From Sphaerochaetaceae bacterium (GTDB lineage Bacteria > Spirochaetota > Spirochaetia > Sphaerochaetales > Sphaerochaetaceae): a stretch of DNA of 64,000 bases. Under the pieces are notes generated by a model that saw nothing but the letters and a program-made list of their open reading frames with translations, was not told the origin of the DNA and ran no database searches. Position 1 is the first letter of the stretch, and every line of letters begins with the position of its first letter. The DNA lies in NCBI GenBank assembly GCA_024405015.1, contig JAKSPE010000007.1, positions 42,600 through 106,599 of the forward strand. Direction: 5' to 3'. Positions 57,726 to 64,000 of the stretch are shown one piece after another. The position numbers and the translations under genes were made by a program.

Positions 57726-58249
57726 TTCAGAAAGGGCTCGTTGTCAGTGATACAAACATATTCCTTGATTTGATCTCTGTGGATTTGATGGATGAGTTCT
57801 TTGAATTGCCGTTTGAAATATTCTCGACTGACTTTGTTATAGATGAGATAAAAAAGCCTGAAGAGAGGGAATTCATACAACGGTACATTGACCATAAGAA
57901 GCTCAAGATAAGGGATTTTGAATTCAATGAGATTATCCAGATTTCGAATCTGGAAGCCAATTGTGGAAATAATGCCTCCTTTCCTGATTGCTCTGTATGG
58001 TATCTTGCAAAGAAGATCAAAGGGATTCTTCTGACTGGTGATGCAAAGCTGAGAAGAGTTGCTACAGCAGACAATGTAAAAGTATCCGGAATCCTATTTG
58101 TTTTTGATAAACTTGTCGAATATGATGTGATTGATCACCAAACAGGGGCTGAAAGACTCAAACGATTACTGCAGATCAATATTCGTTTGCCAAGATCCGA
58201 ATGTGTAAATCGAATTGAGATGTGGCAAAATATCAGAAAAACAACTTAA
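57722..58249 (+). CDS. PIN-domain protein, likely toxin
   Basis: 175 aa. GLVVSDTNIFLDLISVDLMD carries the first acidic motif, then TDFVIDEIKKPEEREFIQRY and SFPDCSVWYLAKKIKGILLT and GDAKLRRVATADNVKVSGIL, in PIN order. It pairs with the overlapping ImmA/IrrE-XRE gene, a known toxin-antitoxin arrangement. It probably cleaves RNA. The C-terminus is basic. No terminator is clear before the polysaccharide leader. Confidence 0.85.
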   Translation: MIQKGLVVSDTNIFLDLISVDLMDEFFELPFEIFSTDFVIDEIKKPEEREFIQRYIDHKKLKIRDFEFNEIIQISNLEANCGNNASFPDCSVWYLAKKIKGILLTGDAKLRRVATADNVKVSGILFVFDKLVEYDVIDHQTGAERLKRLLQINIRLPRSECVNRIEMWQNIRKTT

Positions 58250-58285
58250 ATCACCACTATTTTACACCCGTCTACTCACAAAACC

Positions 58286-58630
58286 TTGTCCGCTGCCAAT
58301 ATGTATAGTATCATGCACATACTCGCTCGCGCGAGGCAAAGAGAGTTGTGAATAGGAAAGTGGAGGACTTTGACCACAGATAACGGTCAAGTTCTATGGC
58401 CTTCTTTTACCCTTTCAAACCTCTTTTCAGACAGTAAAGATCGCAGACAAAGGACTTCTCCACTTAGTAAAGTGAAGTCTTTGTCGTCTAGAAGTCTGGT
58501 CACATTATCCGGCAAAGTGCAATTGTGTTTCGGCCTATGCACCAAGGTGGAGAGCAACCCTTTTTTTACGCACGCACATATGCGTGAGGGTTGGTCGTGT
58601 CCAGAGAAAACAATAATGGGAAAAACGAGA
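58286..58630 (+). promoter_or_regulatory. promoter and long structured leader of the polysaccharide operon
   Basis: TTGTCC (58286-58291) and TATCAT (58309-58314), 17-bp spacing, would start a ~315-nt leader. It holds a hairpin around CACTT-AGT-AAAGTG (58462-58476), a GTGCA/TGCAC stem (58520-58548) and a TTTTTTT run at 58560-58567. It may act as an attenuator or antitermination site for the operon. No known riboswitch core was recognised. Confidence 0.5.
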
Positions 58631-58634
58631 GAAA

Positions 58635-60539
58635 ATGGATATCAACAACAGACCTAGAATACGATGGACGCTTGTGGTTTATGACCTTGTGATCCTTGCA
58701 CTGACTGCATGGATTCTTCTGTGGCTTATGGTCCCTTCCAAGTCCGTCTCTGCTACAGTACTTGCCAAGCATGTGACACTTTTGGCCATCTGCGTCATTG
58801 GTGTGCGCATGGTACTGAAGATCTACACCCTGATCTGGCGATTCGGTGGCATCCAGAGCTACATCCGCATCATGTTCTGCGACTTCTGGGCATTTCTCAT
58901 TTACCTGCTTTTCGCAAGACTTTTAGGACTGGGCTATGTTCCTGCTTTTGAACGAATCAGCCTTGCTACCGCAAACCTTCTGGTTTCCATGGGCTACCGC
59001 ATGGCTTACCGCTATGCCTACAAGTGTGCCAACCACAAGACGACAAAGGGCAGGTTCCTGGCTTTCATTCTCAAGGTTTTTGCCCATAGAGACACCCCAA
59101 AGGATTCTGAGATCAAGAAAATCCATGTTGCCATTGTTGGTGCTGGTAGACTTGGCTCTGCTTTGGCGGAAGAGCTTATTCGAAACCCAGAAAGTGTCCA
59201 TGAGCCTGTGTGTTTCATAGATGTGGACAGCCAGAAGATCGGACGTGTCATTCAGGACCTCAAGGTTCTTCCAGAAGACACCAACCCAAAGCTTCTTCAG
59301 ACTGACTTCGGTGTTCAGCAGATTCTCTTTGCAGTTCCTGACATGGAGCACGAGCGAAGAAGACAGCTGGTTGAGAAGTACACAACTGCAGGTTTCAAGG
59401 TTCTGCAGTACACCGTGCCAAGCATTGAGCGTGCCGACAAGAAGCCGGTTCTCAAAGAGTTTGCCGTAGAGGACCTTCTGTTCAGACTGCAGCAGATCAT
59501 TGTCGACGAAAAGACCGAATCCTACTACAAGGACAAGGTCATTCTGGTCACAGGTGGCGGTGGCTCCATTGGTTCTGAGATCTGCAGGCAGCTTGCCCGT
59601 ATGCAGCCGAGGAAGATCATTATCCTGGACATTTACGAGAACTGCACCTACGACATTCAGCAGGAGCTTAGGCTCAAGTACAGAGACAAGCTTGATATCA
59701 GTCTTGAGATCTGCTCCATCACCAACTACGACGCCATGGAGCGTGTGTTCAAAGCCTACCATCCACAGATTGTCATCAATGCTGCTGCTCATAAGCATGT
59801 ACCGCTGATGGAGCACAACTGCATTGAAGCCATTGAGAACAATATCTTCGGTTGCAGAAACGTCATTGACCTTTGTGAGAAGTACCACGCAAAGCGTTTT
59901 ATGATGGTTTCTACCGACAAGGCAGTAAACCCAACCAACGTCATGGGAGCTACCAAGCGTTTCTGTGAGATGATGGCACAAAGTGAAAGCCTGACTGGAA
60001 GCGTCAAGTACAGCTGTACCAGATTCGGTAACGTCCTTGGATCGGCTGGTTCTGTCATTCCACTTTTCAAGCGCCAGATTGCAGCAGGTGGTCCGATTAC
60101 CATTACTGACAAACGCATTATCCGTTACTTCATGACCATTCCAGAGGCAAGCCAGCTTGTTCTCACAAGCGGTGCCATGGCAAAGAACGGTGAGCTGTTT
60201 GTGTTGGATATGGGAAAGCCAGTCAAGATCCTCGACCTTGCCCAGAACATGATCAAACTCTCTGGAGCTCATGACATTGAGATTCTAGAGACTGGTCTCA
60301 GACCTGGTGAGAAACTTTACGAAGAGCTTCTGATTAAGACCGAGGAGCTGGATAAGACAGACAACAGCCTGATCTTCATTGAGCGTGATACACCACTTGC
60401 AAAGGAAGAGATCTACAAAAGACTTGACGTTCTTAAAAAGGCCTGTGCCACAAATGACGATGATGCAGCAAGAGAAGCACTTAGATCTGTTGTTCCTACC
60501 TTCAAAAGACCAGAAGAGGTCAATAGGGATGTGAAGTAA
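58635..60539 (+). CDS. membrane-bound nucleotide-sugar 4,6-dehydratase (CapD/PglF-like)
   Basis: 634 aa. Four N-terminal helices (LVVYDLVILALTAWILLWLM onward to about 140), an NAD-binding regulatory fold (VAIVGAGRLGSALAEELIRN), then the SDR domain VILVTGGGGSIGSEICRQLA, DIYENCTYDIQQELRLKY, KRFMMVSTDKAVNPTNVMGA (the usual Tyr-Lys is replaced in this family by this SxM-K-T context) and GRPGEKLYEELL as LRPGEKLYEELL. It dehydrates UDP-GlcNAc to make amino sugars for surface glycans. It opens the polysaccharide operon. Confidence 0.93.
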   Translation: MDINNRPRIRWTLVVYDLVILALTAWILLWLMVPSKSVSATVLAKHVTLLAICVIGVRMVLKIYTLIWRFGGIQSYIRIMFCDFWAFLIYLLFARLLGLGYVPAFERISLATANLLVSMGYRMAYRYAYKCANHKTTKGRFLAFILKVFAHRDTPKDSEIKKIHVAIVGAGRLGSALAEELIRNPESVHEPVCFIDVDSQKIGRVIQDLKVLPEDTNPKLLQTDFGVQQILFAVPDMEHERRRQLVEKYTTAGFKVLQYTVPSIERADKKPVLKEFAVEDLLFRLQQIIVDEKTESYYKDKVILVTGGGGSIGSEICRQLARMQPRKIIILDIYENCTYDIQQELRLKYRDKLDISLEICSITNYDAMERVFKAYHPQIVINAAAHKHVPLMEHNCIEAIENNIFGCRNVIDLCEKYHAKRFMMVSTDKAVNPTNVMGATKRFCEMMAQSESLTGSVKYSCTRFGNVLGSAGSVIPLFKRQIAAGGPITITDKRIIRYFMTIPEASQLVLTSGAMAKNGELFVLDMGKPVKILDLAQNMIKLSGAHDIEILETGLRPGEKLYEELLIKTEELDKTDNSLIFIERDTPLAKEEIYKRLDVLKKACATNDDDAAREALRSVVPTFKRPEEVNRDVK

Positions 60540-60541
60540 CG

Positions 60542-60907
60542 ATGAGTAACGAAATTCTTGGAATGGATCATATCGCACTAATCGTTTCATCTGAGGATTC
60601 TGTGAAGTTTTACGAGACATTCGGGTTCAAGGAAATCCGTCGAGTCAAGAGACCAAATGACGTGATTGTCTACATGGAGAACAACGGAATTGTTTTGGAG
60701 TTCTTTGTAGATCCTACACATCCACAGAGAGTAACAGCTCCGGAGGCTATGGGCCTAAGACATTTGTGTTTCATTGTTGAAAACGTGGAAGACTACACAA
60801 AGATTCTTGCGTGTAAGGAAATCACGACGGACAGAAATGGTAGAAGAACCACATTCACAAATGATCCGGATGGTCTTCCGATTGAATTGAAAGAACCTGC
60901 TAGGTAA
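60542..60907 (+). CDS. VOC-family (glyoxalase-like) protein
   Basis: 121 aa. MSNEILGMDHIALIVSSEDS, then KFYETFGFKEIRRVKRPNDV, IVYMENNGIVLEFFVDPTHP and FTNDPDGLPIELKEPAR show the VOC fold with a metal His (MDHIAL) and Glu residues (VLEFF, IELKE). In surface polysaccharide clusters such proteins are rare; it may be an isomerase or epimerase. It starts 2 bp after the dehydratase stop, so it is cotranscribed. Confidence 0.88.
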   Translation: MSNEILGMDHIALIVSSEDSVKFYETFGFKEIRRVKRPNDVIVYMENNGIVLEFFVDPTHPQRVTAPEAMGLRHLCFIVENVEDYTKILACKEITTDRNGRRTTFTNDPDGLPIELKEPAR

Positions 60908-60917
60908 GGAAGTGAAA

Positions 60918-61781
60918 ATGTTTTGGAAAGTGATACTTGTAATACTTGAAGTGCTTGCAGGAGTCTTTGTTCTTCTTGGCATTATCGCAATGCTCAAGAA
61001 GAAGGATTCCGTCTATGGTAATGAGCCAGAACAGCAGAACCCATTAGAGGGAAAGAAGGTTGTCTTCGTCGCTGATGAGAACGACAAAGAGAATGCTGAT
61101 GGTGTCAGAGGACACCTTGAGGCCGTAGGTGATAGTGACTACAAGCAGGGTCTTTATGGAAAAGTCTTTAAGAGACTTGTAGATATCATTCTTTCATTCG
61201 GTGGTCTTGTTGTCCTTTCTCCAGTTTTCCTTGTTCTTGCCATTGCAATCAAGATTGACGATCCAGGTCCATTGTTCTTCTGCCAGAAGAGAATGGGACA
61301 GAACAAGCGTTATTTCAAACTTCACAAGTTCAGATCCATGAAGATGTCTACACCTCATGACGTTCCTACACATATGCTCTCCAATCCAGAGCAGTACATC
61401 ACAAAGGTTGGAAAGTATATCAGAGCTCATAGCTTGGATGAACTTCCTCAGATTTGGGATATCTTCATTGGAAACATGTCAGTTATCGGTCCACGTCCAG
61501 GGCTTTGGAACCAGGACATTCTGACTGCAGAAAGAGACAAGTACAATGCCAATGATATCAAGCCTGGTCTTACCGGATGGGCTCAGATCAATGGTAGAGA
61601 TGAACTTGAAATTCCAGTAAAGGCAAAACTTGATGGCGAATATGTGCAGAAGCAGTCCTTCGGTTTTGATATGAAGTGTTTCTTCGGAACCGTCAGCAAA
61701 GTTGGTCACGATGACTCTGTTGTGGAAGGTGGAACAGGGGAGATGAATAAGAATGCGGATAAGATTGAGAAAAACGGTTGA
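60918..61781 (+). CDS. undecaprenyl-phosphate sugar phosphotransferase (WcaJ/PglC-like)
   Basis: 287 aa. The N-terminal helix and an acidic linker are followed by the bacterial sugar transferase domain: GKVFKRLVDIILSFGGLVVL, PGPLFFCQKRMGQNKRYFKL, HKFRSMKMSTPHD, SLDELPQIWDIFIGNMSVIG and PRPGLWNQDI, with a DELPQ/RPG core. It loads the first sugar-phosphate onto the lipid carrier at the inner membrane. ATG 60918 has AAGGA 7 nt upstream; a GTG at 60912 is less likely. The extra N-terminal ~80 residues before the reentrant helix are unlike WcaJ. Confidence 0.92.
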   Translation: MFWKVILVILEVLAGVFVLLGIIAMLKKKDSVYGNEPEQQNPLEGKKVVFVADENDKENADGVRGHLEAVGDSDYKQGLYGKVFKRLVDIILSFGGLVVLSPVFLVLAIAIKIDDPGPLFFCQKRMGQNKRYFKLHKFRSMKMSTPHDVPTHMLSNPEQYITKVGKYIRAHSLDELPQIWDIFIGNMSVIGPRPGLWNQDILTAERDKYNANDIKPGLTGWAQINGRDELEIPVKAKLDGEYVQKQSFGFDMKCFFGTVSKVGHDDSVVEGGTGEMNKNADKIEKNG

Positions 61782-61792
61782 GGATCGCTGAC

Positions 61793-62647
61793 ATGAAAAA
61801 GATTCTTGTCGTGGGTAAAGGTAGTTACATTGGTAGCAGTTTTGCGGATTATATGAGTCGATGGCCGGAACAGTATTCTGTGGATACATTGGACACATTT
61901 GGTGATGGCTGGAAGACATTTGATTACTCTGGATATGATGCTATTTACCAGGTTGCTGGTATTGCGCATATCAAGGAGACAGAGGAAAACAAGAACCTGT
62001 ATTATCTTGTTAATCGTGATTTAGCTGTCAGCGTGGCTAAACTTGCCAAGGAAGCTGGCGTGAAGCACTTTGTCTACCTGAGTTCCATGAGCATTTATGG
62101 AATGAACACAGGCGTGATAACGAAGGAGACGCCGATTTCGCCTGTGACCAACTATGGCAAGTCGAAGGTGCAGGCGGAGGAACAACTGTCTGCACTTATT
62201 GACGATTCTTTTGTCGTTTCTTTTTTACGTCCTCCGATGGTTTACGGCAAAGGCTGTAAAGGCAATTATCAGAGCTTAGAGAAGTTTGCTCGTAAATTGC
62301 CTTTTTTTCCGTATGTGAAAAATGAGCGCAGCATGATTTATATTGATAATCTTTGCGAGTTCGTAAAACAGATCATTGATAAGAAATTGGGCGGTGTGTT
62401 CTACCCACAAAACAAGGAATATATTCAGACTTCCAAGGCTGTGAAGATGATAGCTACTGCACATGGAAAGAACATTTTCCTGAGTAGATTAATGGGATTT
62501 GCCGTTGTGGTGTTTAGAAACAAGGTCGAAATGCTTAGTAAGGCGTTTGGCTCGCTTGTGTACAAAGATACCGAAGATTTCGAGTATTCGTATTGCAAGG
62601 TAAGTTTTGAAGAGAGTATAGAAGAAATGTATCGGAGTGATAAGTGA
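61793..62647 (+). CDS. NAD-dependent epimerase/dehydratase of the glycan cluster
   Basis: 284 aa. KKILVVGKGSYIGSSFADYM, HFVYLSSMSIYGMNTGVITK, TPISPVTNYGKSKVQAEEQL (Tyr-x3-Lys as YGKSK) and SFLRPPMVYGKGCKGNYQSL are the SDR extended-family motifs. It is related to WbpK/capsule UDP-sugar C4 reductases. It likely reduces a 4-keto sugar made by the upstream dehydratase. It overlaps the next gene (TGATG). Confidence 0.88.
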   Translation: MKKILVVGKGSYIGSSFADYMSRWPEQYSVDTLDTFGDGWKTFDYSGYDAIYQVAGIAHIKETEENKNLYYLVNRDLAVSVAKLAKEAGVKHFVYLSSMSIYGMNTGVITKETPISPVTNYGKSKVQAEEQLSALIDDSFVVSFLRPPMVYGKGCKGNYQSLEKFARKLPFFPYVKNERSMIYIDNLCEFVKQIIDKKLGGVFYPQNKEYIQTSKAVKMIATAHGKNIFLSRLMGFAVVVFRNKVEMLSKAFGSLVYKDTEDFEYSYCKVSFEESIEEMYRSDK

Positions 62648-63864
62648 TGAATAAGGATATTCTTTTCCTGTGCCAGTTCTTTTATCCGGAACACGTTTCT
62701 TCTGCAACTCTTCCGTTTGATACAGCAAAGTATCTTGCTGCTAACGGGTTTACAGTTGATGCTCTTGTTGGGTATCCAAAGGAGTATACGCATGGTGAGA
62801 ACTTCCCATTAGATGAAGTTACTGAGAATGTAGGAATACACAGAATTAAATACATTGAACTGGATCGTAAGAAAACTATCAATCGATTGATAAACTATTT
62901 TTCATTTACCGGTGCAGCACTATTGAATATCGGAAGACTGAAGAACTATCAGTCGGTTGTTGTGTATTCCAATCCACCGGTGCTTCCTATTGTACCAATT
63001 CTAGCACACAAACTCTTCAAGACTAAGTTTGTATTTGTTGCATATGATGTATATCCTGAAATAGCATATGCATCGAAAACTCTCTCTCCTGGTAGTTTGA
63101 TTGATCGAGTAATGTCGAGAATTAATCATCACCTTTATAAGCACGCATCTCATATTGTTACTCTAACGGATGAAATGAAAGAGTTCCTGTTAAAAAAGCG
63201 TCCAGAACTTGATGCGGATCGAGTAACTACAATTGCAAACTGGGCTCATGAAAAGGAACTGAAACCTGACCATGAAGCTTATCAGCGCTTTGGTTATGCT
63301 GATGGTCTGTTTGTTGTCTCGTATTTTGGAAACATGGGAACTTGTCAGGATGTAGATACTATGATGGGTGCAGCGGAGCAGCTTGATGGCGATGATCGTA
63401 TCAAGTTCCTGATAGTTGGACATGGCAATAAGAAAGCGGAAGTTGAGAAACGAGCTGGAAAACTGAAAAATGTCCAAGTTATTGATTTCTTGACAGGTAG
63501 GGATTTTGAACAAGCAGTAGCAGTTTCATCCTGTTGCATTGTTAGTCTTGAAAAGGGCTTAATGGGTACATGTGCGCCTAGCAAATACTATAGCTACCTT
63601 CAAGGCGGCCAGCCAGTTCTTGCTGTAGTTGAAAAAGGCTCCTACCTCTATGAAGAAGTGGAGCGAGAGCAGATTGGCTATAGCATTGAAGTTGGGGATA
63701 TATTATCTTTGAAGAATGCAATTCTTGAACTGGCTGATAATCAAGAGGATTGCGAAGCCATGGGTCAACGGGCTAAGATACTGTATGAGAGAGAATACAA
63801 CATGGATGTTGCATTCAATAAGTATGCAAATATGTTTAGTGGCATTGTGGGGAATAGAGAATGA
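62647..63864 (+). CDS. glycosyltransferase family 4 (WbuB-like)
   Basis: 405 aa. DILFLCQFFYPEHVSSATLP, YLAANGFTVDALVGYPKEYT, then VTLTDEMKEFLLKKRPELDA, VVSYFGNMGTCQDVDTMMGA and FLIVGHGNKKAEVEKRAGKL, PSKYYSYLQGGQPVLAV form a GT-B fold with the WbuB pattern of N-acetylaminosugar transferases. It would add a sugar to the lipid-linked acceptor. ATG 62647 overlaps the upstream stop. Its stop overlaps the start of the broken acyltransferase gene (ATGA). Confidence 0.92.
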   Translation: MNKDILFLCQFFYPEHVSSATLPFDTAKYLAANGFTVDALVGYPKEYTHGENFPLDEVTENVGIHRIKYIELDRKKTINRLINYFSFTGAALLNIGRLKNYQSVVVYSNPPVLPIVPILAHKLFKTKFVFVAYDVYPEIAYASKTLSPGSLIDRVMSRINHHLYKHASHIVTLTDEMKEFLLKKRPELDADRVTTIANWAHEKELKPDHEAYQRFGYADGLFVVSYFGNMGTCQDVDTMMGAAEQLDGDDRIKFLIVGHGNKKAEVEKRAGKLKNVQVIDFLTGRDFEQAVAVSSCCIVSLEKGLMGTCAPSKYYSYLQGGQPVLAVVEKGSYLYEEVEREQIGYSIEVGDILSLKNAILELADNQEDCEAMGQRAKILYEREYNMDVAFNKYANMFSGIVGNRE

Positions 63865-63937
63865 AAAAGCGAGCAATCGTCAGGCGAATATCGACTGTTT
63901 AAGATTGGTATGTATGATGATGGTTGTGTCCATGAAC
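63861..63937 (+). pseudogene. acyltransferase 3 gene, frameshifted and interrupted by an insertion sequence
   Basis: From ATG 63861 the frame ends soon, but the adjacent frame reads KASNRQANIDCLRLVCMMMV and VSMN, the start of a membrane acyltransferase 3 (NxDxLR-type helix). One A too few in AAAAA at 63864-63868 would explain the shift. At 63938 an insertion sequence end begins. The gene would have acylated the glycan. Sequencing error at the homopolymer is possible. Confidence 0.6.
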
Positions 63938-64000
63938 TGACCCCCAAAAGTGGAACACCTAACAGGAGGTTCCAAAGTGGGGTCAATCATCTCCCTCAAG
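63938..64000 (+). mobile_element. left end of an IS3-family-like insertion sequence (continues past the window)
   Basis: Terminal sequence TGACCCCCAAAAGTGG starts inside the acyltransferase frame. AGGAGG (63964-63969) then a GTG at 63977 with GSIISLK-like codons could be the start of OrfA. IS3-family ends often begin TGA with a C-rich run; without the right end, target duplication and the transposase cannot be confirmed. Confidence 0.6.

Noticed and set aside
58923..60272. 449-aa open frame opposite the glycan dehydratase
   Set aside because: Shadow frame; the plus strand carries intact SDR motifs.

Overview
The window is about 64 kb of a bacterial chromosome of roughly balanced base composition. 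Several things point to a host-associated spirochaete (Treponema or Sphaerochaeta-like). The block small zinc ribbon - yicC - cytidylate kinase - omega-like protein - miaA has the spirochaetal arrangement. There are a histone H1-like basic protein, a RarA protein with a long C-terminal fusion, a putative outer-membrane barrel and a lipoprotein. This assignment rests on gene content only; there is no rRNA in the window to confirm it.

Layout. 1-3.6 kb: end of a branched-chain amino-acid-type ABC transporter (LivG, LivF), an aminotransferase remnant, a cupin gene and an IclR regulator with matching operators. 3.8-10.2 kb: tRNA-Arg and tRNA-His, rarA fusion, lipoprotein, pseudouridine synthase, a BI-1 membrane protein, xseB-xseA. 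10.2-11.6 kb: a Y1 transposase of the REP-associated type, repeats and a ferredoxin. 11.8-30 kb: housekeeping genes (topB, plsC, dagK-like, trmL, serS, pncB, dinB, yicC, cmk, omega-like, miaA) plus an XRE regulator, a glycosyltransferase-like protein and a secreted transglutaminase-like protein. 30-34 kb and 41.9-49.5 kb: accessory islands with AAA+ (DUF4143-type) ATPases, PIN and MazEF toxin-antitoxin pairs, a DUF3990-type toxin with an XRE partner, and an orphan AAA ATPase. 34-41.9 kb: aldo/keto reductase, a membrane protein, MEMO-like, NFACT, folC, acyl-CoA synthetase, yhbY. 49.6-56.5 kb: lon, a queuosine-precursor transporter, a fourth ATPase, an RCK protein and a YbaK deacylase. 56.6-58.2 kb: ImmA/IrrE-PIN pair. 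58.3 kb to the end: a polysaccharide operon with a long leader, cut at its last visible gene by an insertion sequence.

Four signals stand out. (1) Two related loci (47.7-48.1 and 52.3-52.7 kb) each have a 30-39 aa hydrophobic peptide gene and a convergent promoter predicted to make a short antisense RNA ending in the same hairpin. The promoters and 5' RNA modules of the two loci are homologous. This looks like a duplicated type I toxin-antitoxin family. (2) Three diverged copies of a ~120-nt element (11.2, 31.4, 43.4 kb) share a closing helix with two compensatory base-pair changes, which suggests a structured RNA or a mobilised palindromic element. (3) The four DUF4143-type ATPase genes each carry their own palindrome or repeat. 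Two are bracketed by the same motif on both sides. The other two sit between an intact toxin gene and a second copy of that toxin's 3' end, as if the ATPase cassettes insert at toxin gene ends. (4) Two promoters in accessory genes place the transcription start at the start codon, predicting leaderless mRNAs.

All functions are inferred from motifs read by eye. No database or folding program was run.
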